A stretch of DNA of 64,000 bases from Diadophis punctatus similis (lineage: Eukaryota; Chordata; Lepidosauria; Squamata; Dipsadidae): assembly GCA_023053685.1 (NCBI GenBank), contig JALIGW010000001.1, forward strand, positions 70,523,740-70,587,739, read 5' to 3'. Below the pieces are notes generated by a model, which was not told the DNA's origin, did not search any database, and saw nothing but the letters and a program-made list of their open reading frames with translations. The translations under genes were made by a program, and so were the position numbers. Shown here one piece after another: positions 44,927 to 58,616 of this stretch (its first letter is position 1; the number at the start of each line of letters is the position of its first letter).

Positions 44927-45540
44927 ATGGAAATGAAATATTTACTAAATTACATATACATCTGGATTATGTGGATTCATAGATGGGTGAATTGTTAGCT
45001 TTCTGCCTGCTAAAGCAATTGTCACTGTGCATCCCTTCTTTTGTTATTCCCCTAAACTGAGATCAAAACTATTAGCTGCTTTATTTTGCAATCTCTGCCT
45101 CTCCTCTCTCTGCCCAGATGATTTGTGTTCAGTCAAATACTTTGCTTTTGGAAAATCAAAAATGGAGGGTGTCATCAGGTGCTTTACTGCCATAGCTTTC
45201 ATATAATTGGTGGTTTAGGAGCAGGAATCTCCTTGGATCACTGGTTTCAGTTAGGACATTATATACAGTATGGGTTCTCCAAATGCCTGTCCCATGGAAA
45301 AGGCCCAGTATTAGGACTGATTTGGATTTAAATTTTTTAGGAATCCAGCTTTTGATCAAACTGTTATTCCCTCACCCAGCAGTGCTCAGGCTGGCTGTTT
45401 TTCAGAAAGTAGCAATTACAGCCATGTGCTATAAACTGGACAACAACTTGCAGACAAGCTGCTGAGAAGCCTTACTGGCCTCAGGAAAAATGGTATACAT
45501 AAATGCCAATTCTTACACTGTGGGGTCCAATAGTCTGTAT
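44927..45540. other. Unrecognised sequence
   Basis: No splice-consistent exon and no recognised repeat were seen between the hAT element and the Penelope-like text that follows. Confidence 0.4.
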
Positions 45541-45900
45541 AGATTCTCTGTCATCCAAGTCATGGTTGTCCCAAAGGTGCTTTTTCAGGAGGCAACTGGA
45601 CTTTGTTTTTTCTTTGAAGATGTTTTGCTTCTCATCCAAGAAGCTTCTTCAGCTCTGACTGGATGGTGGGGAATGGAAGGATTTATATTCCTTGCAGACA
45701 GCTGGTCATTTGCATCCTTTTAGTGGGTCCTTGAAGTACTTGGATGTTTATCTGTGTCCTCAGGGTCTATGGGGTCCAATGCGTTCTTCTTCATCCACAG
45801 ATATACCTGAGGTTAAACTTGTCTCTAGTCTCCAAGATTATGTTAGAGCTCAAAAGGTAGATACTCTGGACTTACTATTTGTTCCCAGAGCCTAAGAAAA
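45541..45900. mobile_element. Penelope-like fragment
   Basis: The phrases ttgaagatgttttgcttctc and atccaagaagcttcttcagc belong to the reverse of the terminal region of squamate Penelope elements. The body is decayed. Confidence 0.5.
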
Positions 45901-46334
45901 GTCAAATCTACATAACAACCTGTACAAATAAAAGAATGCTGAAGAGTCTTCCTGCATGGGATATTGTCAGTGTATTAAAAAATGCCCTTATTAAGGGCAA
46001 TTGTCTAATGACATCTGTTCAGTAACAGTTTTTCCTTGCAGATACAATAGCCATTTGCTGCAATAAGCAGAACAAATAAAGTTAACCAATTTTAAGGGTG
46101 GGTTAAAAATACAAAATATATATCTTGTATTTCTTAACTGTAACTAATTCCTGAAAATGCCAAAAAAAAGGGTCCAAAAATTTTGCCTCCATCCATTTTG
46201 GTCATGTCACATCATCAGATACATCTCTTATGGCCCTTGAACAGAGCAAAAAGGATATATAGAACCTGATTACTTCATTCTGCTATAATACAATCTAACT
46301 TGGACCAGTGGGAATAAAAATTGGAGGGGAGCTA

Positions 46335-46420
46335 CCGTATTTTTCGGAGTATAAGACGCACCGGAGTATAAGACACACCTTAGTTTTTGGGGAGGAAAAT
46401 AGGGGAAAACAATCTGCCTA
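46335..46420 (+). mobile_element. MITE left end, CCGTATTTTTCGG family
   Basis: It starts after TA (46333-46334) as CCGTATTTTTCGGAGTATAA. No inverted right end is found; the next similar text (aaccgtatttttcatatc, 46900) is in the same orientation, so the copy is truncated or rearranged. Confidence 0.65.
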
Positions 46421-46424
46421 CCAG

Positions 46425-46740
46425 GTATTCATCTTGCTAGCATCCTTAGTCTGGTCAGCTTCAGCACATTATTTTATCTCCTGGTTAGGACTTAAAAAAA
46501 CCTTCTTCTGAGAGAATAACAATGAAAGAACCTGCAAGCCAGTAAGAGCTGGGAAGATCGTTAGCACCTGGTTAGGGCTGGAAAAAACCTTCTTTGGAGC
46601 AAGTAGAGCAATGAAAAAAAACCCTGCAAAGACTTAGGGCTGGAAAAACATTCTTTGGAGAGAGTAACAATGAAAAAGCCTGCAAGGTAAGAGCTGGGAA
46701 GATCTGTTAGCACCTATTTAGGGCTGGAAAAAAAGCATCA
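46425..46740. repeat. Tandem repeat of about 65-90 bp units
   Basis: Degenerate units contain, in order, ttagggctggaaaaa, cttctttggag, gtaacaatgaaa, aacctgcaag and taagagctgggaagat. At least three units can be read within the remnant of the MITE. Confidence 0.75.
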
Positions 46741-46915
46741 TTTAGTTTTTAGTTTTTTATATTTATTTTGAGTTCACACATAAAGGAGAATAATTGTGAA
46801 AACAGGTTCTAATCTTGCTTTTTTGATCCTGCTGTGCTATGCTTCCTTGCCTTTTTTCAGCCAAATTCATGTGCTGTATTCTGTTTCTTATTTATTATAA
46901 CCGTATTTTTCATAT

Positions 46916-48805
46916 CAGGAGATGCTGGAAGAGAAGAAATCTGTATTGCCAAAAACATTTGAAGGAACAGGACCAATACCAAAATCCTCATGGCTCATTA
47001 TTAGATGAGCAAGCATCCCACCTCCATTAATTTCAACAAAGCAGCTTTACCTACTCATATACAAGCAATGGAGAAATACATATTTTCCCATTGGGGGTTT
47101 TCTCAGCATGTATTTTTCTGTTATGCACTATGTTTGTTTTCTCTCAATTTTCCTCATCTTCCCTGCATGATTAAGAATACAGTGCAAATACACAGAGAAG
47201 GAATTTTACTCCATATTTAAGGCTACAATAATGCCTATTGATGCTCACTCACAGCAGTCATTTATGTGATCACTTCCAACTGCCCTGTCAAAAGAACTTC
47301 AGAGAGTGAAGAAAGCTACAAAAAAGAATGTCAGTCCAACTTCTTTCTATCTTCAAGGATTAATGATTCTATGGAAAGGTTCCAGGAAACAGAGGAAAAC
47401 TAGCAAGGATAATCCCAGGAGTCCCCTTGTATTCCAGATGGATTGCACTTTTCCCACACACAATCACTCAGCAGGAGGAATTTCTATTGCTAAAAATACT
47501 TTTTTTAGCAATAGAATTTTATTCATAAATGTTGCAAACTTGTTTTGAAAGGATATATAACCTAAAATATATCATTACAACTAGAAAATAAATTAAAAAT
47601 AACCACCAATATTTTGAACAAACCAACATTATCTTCATATCGCGCAAAAAGATTGTGCTACTTTTAAAAATATTGAAATATTTGTTCAAAATCAACATTG
47701 CAAATTTAACTAAAATTGTGTGAAATGTTTGTTCTATAGAAATTGCATGCTTAGAAGAGGATTCAGTGGAAAAAGTCTACAAATTCCCATTATGTAGATT
47801 GTCACCTTCATTTCACATTATTCAATTATATTTGGAACCCTGTTCTCTTGAATGAAAAGTGGGATATCAAATCTAATAAACAAATTGATAAATAATAAAT
47901 GAAAAGACAGATTTAAATAAACTAAGATCTCTACTGAATTCATACAGTACTTGCCACAATGTAGTAGCTCTACTATAGGACTGAGTGCTATGGAGTTTTT
48001 TTAGAAATTAGATTTCTCACATCAGTAATTCTATATACCAACTAACTAAAAAGATGGAACAGTTATTATTCTAATTTTTATGTATGTATTTTTCTATCTT
48101 CAACTATCTTTAAAAGGAGCTTTAAATTATTGATTAGTTATTTTTTGGAGTGTTGCAAAATTTTAAGTTTCAGTTTTATCTATAGATACAAATATGACAT
48201 TATACATGATGAACTGTCTTTTTTCTCCTAGAGAAAAAGGCATAGATTTTCATAGATTTTTGTAAAGACATAGTCTCACATTTTGGCAATACACATTTCC
48301 TATCTTGGTAATTGTTTTAACACATCATCCACTATAGTACTGCCTGTAGGTAATGCCCCCCTCCCCAGATTAAAATAGTATTTATTCTTAATATTAAAAA
48401 GAGGCAGGATAGAATATTTCCCCCAAAGGAGAAAAATCTTAACAAAGGCAGAAAACAACCCTGGTCTTCCTGCCATAGGAAAATAGCCTCAAACTTGAAG
48501 AGGCTGGTTTTTTGGAATGGAGACTTTGTACCCATTCAGAAAGACTGGGCCAGTCTATTCATAAGCAAAGAGACTCCAAATAAGCAATACAATTAGGCAA
48601 GCCAGAGCTGACAAGATTAGCTCTGATAAACACCTAGGATTTGCATTTCCCTTTTGCCTGTAGAGCCAGCCATGACCCCTATAGGATCCCATAGGAATCT
48701 GGGAACAGCCATTAAAATATAAAAATATTAAAGGACACATTCTTACACAGGAACCTCAATCACAAAGCCCCAAATAATATTTATATTGTTTTATATTGAT
48801 TGTTT
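46916..48805. other. Unrecognised AT-rich sequence with one short perfect hairpin
   Basis: A hairpin at 47482-47516 (ttctattgctaaaaa paired with ttttttagcaatagaa) is the only structure I see. No gene. Confidence 0.5.
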
Positions 48806-48990
48806 CCCAGTATGATTTGATTGCTTATTTGTACTCTATGACTATCATTAAGTGTTGTACCTTATGATTCTTGACGAATATATCTTTTCTTATTATGTAC
48901 ACTGAGAGCAAATGCACCAAAGACAAATTCCTTGTGTGTCCAATCACACTTGGCCAATAAAGAATTCTAATCTAATCTAATCTAATCTTT
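48806..48990 (+). mobile_element. CR1-type LINE 3' end
   Basis: It ends tccaatcacacttggccaat, aaagaattctaatctaatct, with a short (TCTAA)n tail. Confidence 0.8.
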
Positions 48991-50399
<1,409 letters not shown>

Positions 50400-50695
50400 T
50401 CCAGCCCGCTCTTTTCCGCGTCCGGGCGCTACGAACAGCAACTACGCTTCCCAGGATGACCCGCGGCGACGTTAGCCCAATAGCACTCTGGGCAGCGTAG
50501 TCCCTTCTTCTATATATGGGCATGAAGCGGCATCCTTTTCACGTTATGCAGATGAGGAGGCGGGTCTCCTGATCCCGCGTACAAGAGGGCTATCGAAGAA
50601 TGACCAATAGGCGGCGGGCAGCGCAGTTGTCGGATGCGGCAACGGTGTACCTTCTGTATGAGAAGGCGGGGAAGAAGGCGCCTTCACCGGCCGAG
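50400..50695. promoter_or_regulatory. ADSS2 promoter block B
   Basis: The CpG island promoter of ADSS2 contains an inverted ZNF143/SBS-like pair (ACTACGCTTCCCAGGATGAC at 50441 and CACTCTGGGCAGCGTAGTCC at 50484), a TATA-like tctatatatggg at 50508, the tatgcagatgaggagg element at 50546 and a CCAAT box (gaccaatagg, 50602). It is related to block A at 37651-38010 in the same orientation. The shared sequence ends within the 5' UTR at about 50693, some 70 bp before the start codon. Confidence 0.85.
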
Positions 50696-50761
50696 CCGTT
50701 TCCTCCTTTCCTCCTCGCATGTGTCTTGCAAACGAGGAGGGAACAGTCGCCTGCGGGAGCC

Positions 50762-50935
50762 ATGTCTAAAAGCGGCTCCGCGTCCGCCGCCGCCACCATC
50801 CCTAATGGAGGGAGCGCCGCTCGGCATCCCGGCAACCTAGTCACTGTAGTCCTGGGAGCACAATGGGGCGACGAAGGGAAGGGGAAAGTGGTGGACCTGC
50901 TCGCGCAGGACGCGGACATCGTCTGCAGGTGCCAG
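50762..50935 (+). CDS. ADSS2: ADSS2, first coding exon (adenylosuccinate synthase)
   Basis: Adenylosuccinate synthase joins IMP and aspartate using GTP, the first committed step from IMP to AMP, in the cytosol. Exon 1 encodes 58 residues. A variable Ser/Ala-rich start ([17 protein letters not shown]) is followed by [17 protein letters not shown], with the GDEGKGK phosphate-binding loop at residues 36-42 and the catalytic aspartate at 37, then [16 protein letters not shown]. The donor CAG|GTGAGC is in phase 0, where the vertebrate gene also splits as I recall it. The ATG has a favourable context (gagccATGt) and is the first in this frame. Exon 2 (normally starting G-G-N-N-A-G-H) was looked for and is not in the window. 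Confidence 0.97.
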
Positions 50936-51600
50936 GTGAGCGGGCCGAAGGGGTGTGTGTGTGTGTCACCTTGAGCCTTCTGGAGGCGAAGCCGGCACAA
51001 GACAAAAGCGGCAGCGGCGGGATCCAGAGGCACCTTTGGAGCCTTTCCCGCCTTAAATTGCACCCCTCCATCTCTGCGCGCCTCTCGGGCTTGCTTGTCC
51101 TCCGTCCCCCGCTTTTCTCAACAACAACAGAGGCTTCCCGGCTACGTTTAGCCTGATCGCGTTATTGCCGGGTCGCCGCAATCTTCCGCTATCCGGAGGT
51201 TTTCCGTGCAGAAGATGCCGCGCACGAGTTCCCGTGTTTCCCACCCACCCCGACGACGCTGCTTTATGACGGGACCGGGATCGCGGCAACCTCTTCCTCT
51301 TTTGGCTTCTCCCTCGGAGAGCCCGTTACGGCCATTTCCCGCCTGGGGAGGGTAGGGGATGGCTTTGTCGCCCGCCAGAGTCCGTTGTCCCTTGTTCCTG
51401 CAGTGCAGTAGGCGCGCGATTTGGGCGAGGCAGAAAAGCCTTCGCGGGACCAAACGTAGGAAGTAAGGAGTAAGAAGAGCGATGGTGACGGCTGAGGCCT
51501 TTTGCTCGCCCGTTACCGGGGATCTGCCCGTGTCTCGCTCCCATCCTAAACTCGCCGATATGCAAAGAATGAATATTTGAGTTCCGTTCTCGTTGTGCGT
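50936..51600. other. CpG-rich start of ADSS2 intron 1
   Basis: GC- and CpG-rich sequence continues the promoter island to about 51560, with a short (TG)n at 50955. Frames on both strands here are composition artefacts. Confidence 0.6.
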
Positions 51601-51603
51601 CGA

Positions 51604-51855
51604 TTAGTTTTTCTTATCGTTCCTATCACCCATCTCCTCCCACTTATGACTGTATGACTGTAACTTGTTGCTTGTATCCTTACAATTTATATTAATATTG
51701 ATTGTTTCCTGATTGCTTACTTGAACCCTATGACAACCATTCTTGACAAATGTATCTTTTTTTTTATGTACACTGAGAGCATATGCACCAAAGACAAATT
51801 CCTTGTGTCCAATCACACTTGGCCAATAAAGAATTCTATTCTATTGTATTCTACA
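51604..51855 (+). mobile_element. CR1-type LINE 3' end
   Basis: It contains tcgttcctatcacccatctc, ttgattgtttcctgattgct and tccaatcacacttggccaat, then aaagaattctattctattgt. It lies just beyond the CpG island. Confidence 0.82.
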
Positions 51856-52429
51856 TAGAGAGCAGCAGGTTTCCCTCCCATCTGAACAGGCAACCAGGGA
51901 TCCCACACGTCCTTTTTTTTCCCAGGTGCGAAAATATATCGAGATCCCACACCTCCCTATTTGTGATCTTTCTGATGTTATTCCTATCCGTTAGGTACAT
52001 TAAGGTGCTGTGGAAGAGATATAAGAGATATTAATCCATCAGGATTAATCTTAAAAGAGTTGTCTGTAGTTAGATATTTTGCAGGAATTGAGTTAGTCCA
52101 TACAGATGATCATCAAAATAAATTACAATTTGCAATAGAATTTACTTCTCTAGGCTAATATTCAAAGCTAAATCCATCTCTGCCCAAGAAATTTGTAATT
52201 TTATCTTCACTGGGTTCTCCAGTCTTCAAAAATTATAAAGATGGGAGATGAACAGTCTGTTATAAATAGCTGAAAACCTATGCAAGTATTGTGAATGTTC
52301 TGTGTCTAAGAAGTCATCTGTTTATTTAAAACAGGCTGAGACTAGGAAAAGGTTGTTCAGTCATAAGCAATGCCATGAAATAGTAGTTTCATGGTTTTTG
52401 TTTGTTTGTGTGTGCACAGGTGCTTGCGC
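51856..52429. other. Unrecognised ADSS2 intron sequence
   Basis: No feature recognised. Confidence 0.5.
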
Positions 52430-52630
52430 TTGTGCATGCCTTTGAGTCAGAGTTGATTTCTGGTGATGCTTGGACTAGTCCCTGTAGTTTTCTTGGCAAG
52501 GTTTTCTGGAAATTGTCCTTCATTCCTTCCTAGGGCTGAGAGAGAGTGTCTAGCCCCAGCTTGCTTCGTGCCTAAGGCAGGACTAGAACTCACGGTCTCC
52601 TGGTCTCTAGCCTGATGCCTCACTTCACCA
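52430..52630 (-). repeat. tRNA-derived SINE (same family as 26080)
   Basis: It contains tttcttggcaaggttttctg, cctaggctgagagaga-like text, gtgcctaaggcaggactaga and actcacggtctcctggtctc. In reverse the last two form the tRNA-like head. Confidence 0.65.
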
Positions 52631-53639
52631 AAGTTAGTTGTCTTTGAGTTTCATGCTTAGAAGTTGAAAACTAGATTGCCTACACTATCTAAATTAATTT
52701 TAACAACTGAGTAGGCTTGATTGTTTGCTTTGTATATCTTAGGCTTAGGACAAAACCTTGACACCCTTTTCTGTTTGTTTTTAAAGTAGAAACAAAAACA
52801 AAGCACACTGGCTTGTTGTTTAGGAACACTAAAGTCGGTTTTGTTGGAGTCATCTACTTTATGGATATTTGGCAGTATGACTGAAAAAAATTCTCCTGTA
52901 ACTTCAGAATTGGAGCACTGATAACTATGGACCTTTTTGGTAATAGAAACAAAGATTAGAAACTTAAAGGATCAGTTTGAATTAGTCTTTTCTTGTTTGC
53001 AGCATCAAGATCAAGCAGGTAAAAACGTTTAAAGAATGGACTTAGATATTGGATCATGTAAGAGATTTTTAACACTTCTCTTGAAAGACATCTCAGAAGG
53101 TCAGAGAAGCTTCCAGACCTGCCAGAGTTTTTTGTGTTAATGCAGAAAAGGAAAGAGTGTAAATTATAATAATAAATCCAGTTCAGGGACCTTGGCATGG
53201 GACAAATTTGTGAAACGCTTCAAGGATAAATCACTTGTATTGATGTTGACTGAAATGTTGCTTTCAGTACATTGCATACGAACTACAAAGTATCCAGTAC
53301 TTTTTGGTTATGAGATTGAAATATGAGATGGTTTTCAGTTTTTGAAATCTAAGCATGTGTCTGGTCTACCATATGCTGTGTTGACTTCTGATCATTTTGA
53401 CTTAATAGATGAAAAGATGTCTGCATGATGGACTGATGATGGTAGCATTGATTTGCCCATTCCTGTATATGCCCTCTGGGACCAGAGGGTTTTTTTTTGT
53501 TTGCTATCCTGATAATAAATCCCCCCCCTCTTCATTTTTTTGAGGAAATTACACTATTTGAAAAAGTAGTACTGTATTTGTGCAGCTATAGATGTTCTTG
53601 AGGAGCCTTGATATAGGTTCAGACATGGTTCAAGGTAGA
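52631..53639. other. Unrecognised ADSS2 intron sequence
   Basis: No gene or clear repeat recognised. Confidence 0.5.
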
Positions 53640-54690
53640 ATCAGCCAAGCCAAGTAGTGTACTTCCTGCAAGGTAGAGTCAGAGGGAGTGTTATGTTATT
53701 GATCTTGCTTGGTCTCTTAATAACCATACCATCTGTTATGCTGTTCTCTGTAAATTACACAGACTGCACTAAAATTAATCTACTACTACTTGCAGGGATA
53801 TCTCAGAGAGCAGTTATTTCTGGCATTCTGGCAACAATCTATAATGTGTTGCAAATCACTGCTTTGTCCCCACTATTATTTAACATCTATAATGAAGCTG
53901 CTAGAGATGCTTGTCAAGAGTTCAGGGGCTAAGTGTAATCAATATGCCAATGACTCCTTCCTTCCTTCCTTCCTTCCTTCCTTCCTTCCTTCCTTCCTTC
54001 CTTCCTTCCTTCCTTCCTTCCTTCCTTCCTTCCTTCCTTCCTTCCTTCCTTCTGACTATATGTGTTCTGAAACAGGATAAGTGATGCGGTGGGATATGAA
54101 GTAAACAGTTTGAATCTTGAGAACATGGAGAGCTCATGTGGGTGAGTTTAGGAATTCTAAATGGGGTTGCACTTCTTCAGAAAGTGATAAGTAGTTTGGG
54201 CATGTGTTTGAACTCATTGTCATTGGAAGCCTAGGTGGCCTGTGCAGCCAGAGATTGCCTGTCATCAGCTTTGGTTAGGTTAGGGTAGTAATTGTTGTTA
54301 TAGCAACTTGTGCAGAGGCAGCCTAGGCTAATGTTTACACCTCAGTACCCTTGCATTTGGATTATTATGCTGAATGCAGAGTTTCCATTTGATCAAATTG
54401 TAGCTGCTTAGAATGCAGTAGTAGTCAAGTTGTTGGATGGGACACTTGCCTATATTGTAGTCATGTTACACCTCATTTGAGGCAACTGCACTGACTTCCA
54501 ATTAGCTATTGAACCAAGTTCAATGATTTTTTAAAATAATATATACATCACTAAATAACTTGGGATTGTTACAGACTTGGTTAATCTTTAAGATCATTTG
54601 GGAGATCCTGCTCTTTGTTAGATGTCTACCATAACATCTTTTAGATGCTTTTTAAATGCCTATCACTTCACATTGGTCTTGTTGGGGCAA
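53640..54690 (+). mobile_element. Decayed L3/CR1-like LINE
   Basis: The plus-strand frame 53657-53932 contains ALSPLLFNIYNEAA, matching the L-S-P-x-L-F-N-I-Y motif of the RT at 29700. It is followed after a stop by a Y-A-N-D relic (53941). Further on, actgcactgacttccaatta corresponds to the L-H-x-L-P segment of the C-terminal domain. It is old and interrupted by a CCTT microsatellite. Confidence 0.7.
53955..54051. repeat. (CCTT)n microsatellite
   Basis: About 24 TTCC units within the decayed LINE. Confidence 0.98.
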
Positions 54691-56973
54691 CCAGATAGGA
54701 AACACGATCAGATGAGTTAATTCTACTTTATTATAGAACTACATCGACTGAATTTTGCAAATCTGAAAATACACCCCCCCACATCTCCCCCATTTTCTTT
54801 ACTGTCTGAGAAACTAGGGAGGATCTCTTCTGGGTTCTTGCTCCACCCACTATCCAGCTGTGGGCTATGCTATTTCTTATTTGATAGTGCCCTTTACCCT
54901 GTCTTCTAAGGTCATTTCCACATATCAATACAGGCCCTTTGTGAATATTCTCATATTCCCCCCCCCCCGCTCTCTCTCTCTCACACACACACATGCACCT
55001 CACACAGAGTTTTATTACAAGGCTTTATTGTAAAACACTTTGAAATGCAGTTGTCTGGAAAGGGCTATATAAATATATTTAGTATGTAATATATACATTT
55101 TATACATTTATAAAATGTAATTTGTTCCTGCTATTCTGTCTTAGTGTATTACTGGATTGATCAAGCAAATCCTATTTTTGAAATATTTATTCGGTTACAA
55201 TACATTTTTTCCAATGTTTGCTCTTAAATTTTCTTAATGCTATTCTATACGTCTTTTGGAATTATTTAATCAATTGCTAATTGATGAAAATAATTTTGGT
55301 ATGGGAAGACCAATCTTTTTCTATTGAGTTATTGTGAACAATTTCTATTCAGGACTGCAGTTTTCTAATGGAAGTGATTTGTTCTTGCTTTCTCATGTTT
55401 TTTCCAACTTCCCAGTCTAGCCTATAACTGTCAGATTCCCAGCCATTCTGCCATGCAAATATTAATCAAAATTAAGCCTGCTTAGCCTCTGATATCAGCC
55501 GGGGTTACATGTTTTAAAATGATTTCTGAATCAACAGCCTGATTTGAACATGAAACTTAAAGAACTTGGAAATTAGAGAAGGATTATATTTCTTTTCCAA
55601 AAATAATGTGTTATTCAAAACAACATTTTACAAGGTTATTTGTCTTTTTCAATTCCAGCTACTTCGTGATAGTATTCCCTCTGAATGATGTAAATATGCT
55701 TTGTTAAAAGTTAGGAAACAAAATTGAGATGCCTATCCTCTTATTCAAATTCTTTGCAACAAATTTGAGCAGGAAATAATATGCCATGACTAGGATTTTG
55801 TGTTGGGTGTGTGTGTGTACTTATTTTTTAGAACAGCTCTCCCTAATCTACTATCCTATTATAGAATGGTGTTTCAAGCAACATTGCTCAAGGACTCTTT
55901 GAATCTTTGTTAGAAATTTACCATAGTTATCTTGGGCAATCAATTTTTGTCTGTTGGATAAGATATTAATACTGTACTGTACTTTCCCCCCCATAAAACT
56001 TGGTTTTGTAATTCCAAACACATTGTATAAGAAACTGCTATCACAGGTAAATAATGACGTTTTATCTTTATTTGCCTTTAGTTATTCAAATAATTTTATG
56101 CCACTCTCTACTGATAACTCCTCATCTAATGATATCTGAAACTTTATTATATGCTTGCCCTGAAAAGCTTTTTAATATTTCTCACTTCATAAAAATATAT
56201 ACTGCTAATTTAGGCTGAAATCCAGAATGTTATTTAGAAATGAGCTCTAATGAATACAAGGAAAATATGTATTTCTATGTAAACATACATGGACTTTGCA
56301 CTTTACAATACAGCATGAACTTATTTTCTGTTCTAAATTGTTAACCTGTGAGATTACTAGATCATTTTCCTTTGAAGTATATTTATGTAACAGTTGTGCA
56401 TGATGATGAAACTGGGTATTTTAGAACTATCAACGAGTGGTCAGCTCCTTCAGGTCTAAAAATCTGAGCCAACATGATTTTTTAAAATGGTTCTGCCACT
56501 GCAGTCATAAAGCAAAGCTTTACCACAAGATTTTTTCTTATTAAAATTGCATATTAAAATAAATGTGATAGTGGCATCTAGTCAAATATTGCCTTTATTT
56601 AACTGCATTCCTAAGAACTGAGTATGATTATGAGAGTTTTGTTCTAGATTCCAGAGATTTACTGTCTGATATATTTGTAATTAGAATATCTGTTATGGCT
56701 TACAAATGTTATACAGTAGTTGCAATGAGAGAATGGCCTGTTTTCACAGTTGTATTTCTTTAGATTTGATATATTTGGCTGTTGATCATTTTAATGTCTC
56801 CTGATTATGTTAAACTGATTGCATATAAGTATATGAACTTGACAGGGAAAAGAATTTGGGGATGTTGTCTGAACATCTTTTTTATTTGCTAATCTACAAT
56901 AAAAACTATTGGGGATTCTGTGCAAGTTAGTATTTCTATTTGCAAGATCAGTATTAGTATCATATGTTAGATA
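54691..56973. other. Long AT-rich stretch, nothing recognised
   Basis: Short (C)n, (TC)n and (CA)n tracts occur at 54958-54995 and (TG)n near 55805. I see no exon of ADSS2 and no repeat I can name. Confidence 0.5.
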
Positions 56974-56975
56974 TA

Positions 56976-57858
56976 CCGTATTTTTCGAACTATAAGACGT
57001 ACCTAAATTTACAGGAGGAAAACAAGAAAAAAAGTGTTTGGCCTCCGCGCGTTGCGTTTTTGCCCTCCCTGGCCTCCAGAAGCACTCTGCAGTGTTCTGC
57101 ATGGCCCATTTTTGCCAAAAACGTGCCTGTTTTTGGCCTGCAGAGTGCTTCTGTGGGCCAGGGAAGGCGAAAACGTGCAGAGCACTGCAGAGTGTTTCTG
57201 GGGATGGCGAAAACGCGACGTGCAGAGCAGTGGTGGGTTCCTACCAGTGCGGTCCACTCTATAGCACCGGTAGCGGCCCGCTGGTGACATCACAGTACCG
57301 GTGCGGTCGGTTGCCGGTGCCTGGGTGCCGCCAATTTTTTTAAAAATTTTTTAATTTTTTTAAAAAAATTTCTTCTGTGCATGCCCAGAAGCCGAGTTTC
57401 CGGCACTGCGCATGCGCTGCCTTCCTACCCCACAGTGAGTCCAAGCAGGGGAGGATGGCTGAGGGAGTGCGTGAGACACTGAAAGAATGGGTGGCAGGAG
57501 CTATCTCCATTCCCCTCCCTTCAGCAGTCCGAGAAGCCTCGAACGCGCAGTGATGATCCCAGGCATTTTCGCACGTTCGAGGCTTCTCGAGCTGCTTAGG
57601 GGAGGGGGAATGGGTAGCAGGACCTATCTCAGTTCCCCTCCCTTCAGCAGTCTGAGAAGCCACGCCCACCCGGTCACATGGCTGGCAAGCTATGCCCACA
57701 AAATAAGCCATGCCCACAGAGTGGTAGTAAAAAAATTAGGAACCCGCCCCTGGTGCAGAGGGCTTGGGAGGCTAAAAACGCCGGTATTCAGTCTATAAGA
57801 CACATTTTCACCCACTTTTTGGGGGGGAAAGGTGTGTCTTATACTCCGAAAAATACGG
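56976..57858. mobile_element. TA-flanked MITE, CCGTATTTTTCG family, with hAT insertion
   Basis: The ends CCGTATTTTTCGAACTATAA and TTATACTCCGAAAAATACGG lie between TA at 56974-56975 and 57859-57860. A hAT element at 57228-57752 is inserted in it. Confidence 0.93.
57228..57752. mobile_element. hAT MITE nested in the TA-MITE
   Basis: The ends are CAGTGGTGGGTTCCTACC and TAGGAACCCGCCCCTG, with an exact 8-bp duplication GTGCAGAG at 57220-57227 and 57753-57760. The interior has repeated halves (ttcccctcccttcagcagtc twice, 57510 and 57635). Confidence 0.95.
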
Positions 57859-58013
57859 TACATTTTGTGATATACCATTGAGGTCACATTTAGTGGAGTG
57901 ATAGTAATTAAAAGGTTTCTGGTTTGATTTTTTAAAGCATGATTTAATTAACAAGGTATAACTAAATTTATAGTGTAGTTTAATAGTTTAAATTTATAAT
58001 TTATAGTTTTAAA

Positions 58014-58204
58014 TTCAGTGGCCCCCAACCTTTTGGACACGAGGGACTGGTTTCATGGAGAAAGGTTTTTCTGTGGACCGGAGGGGATGTGGTTTTGCAT
58101 GCTGCCTCCACCCTGCGGATGGGGCTTCGCTTGTTTGCATGGACCGGTTGCTGGAATGCTGGGGACCGGTGCTGGTCCAGGGACTGGGGATTGGGGACCC
58201 CTGG
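58014..58204. mobile_element. hAT (Charlie-like) MITE
   Basis: It starts CAGTGGCCCCCAACCTTTTG and ends GGGGACCCCTG. An 8-bp duplication is not clean (flanks ttaaatt / gtttaata). Confidence 0.75.
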
Positions 58205-58377
58205 TTTAATACATAAAATGTTGACCTTCTTCAGTATGTCCAAATCAGGGGTGCAGTTTTTTGTTCTAGTGGTGTCAACTGACCTTTAGATTACATTTGG
58301 CTGGTACACTCAGAAAATGGACAAGATTAGAACAAAAACACACTTGATATATTTTAAATTTATACTTATAGTTCATA

Positions 58378-58616
58378 AAGCAATGGATGGAAACTAATAA
58401 ATGAGAGAAGCAACCTAGAACCAAGAAGAAATTTCTTGACAATTAGAACAATTAATCAGTGGAACAACTTGCCTCCAGAAATTGTGAATTCTCCAACATT
58501 GGAAGTTTTTAAGAAGACCATTTGTCTGAAATGATATAGGATTTCTTGCCTGAGCAGGGCGTTGGATTAGAAGACCCCAAGTTCCCTTCCAACTCTGTTA
58601 TTCTATTCTAAATTAA
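58378..58616 (+). mobile_element. CR1 LINE 3' end
   Basis: The text agtggaacaacttgcctcca through gttggattagaagaccccaa and cccttccaactctgttattc is a second copy of the repeat that is split at 10392/14466. Confidence 0.88.

Noticed and set aside
50590..51063. 157-aa minus-strand frame over ADSS2 exon 1
   Set aside because: It is antisense to a confident coding exon in a CpG island.
53922..54137. Frames of Lys-Glu-Gly-Arg or Leu-Pro-Ser-Phe repeats
   Set aside because: They come from the (CCTT)n microsatellite.
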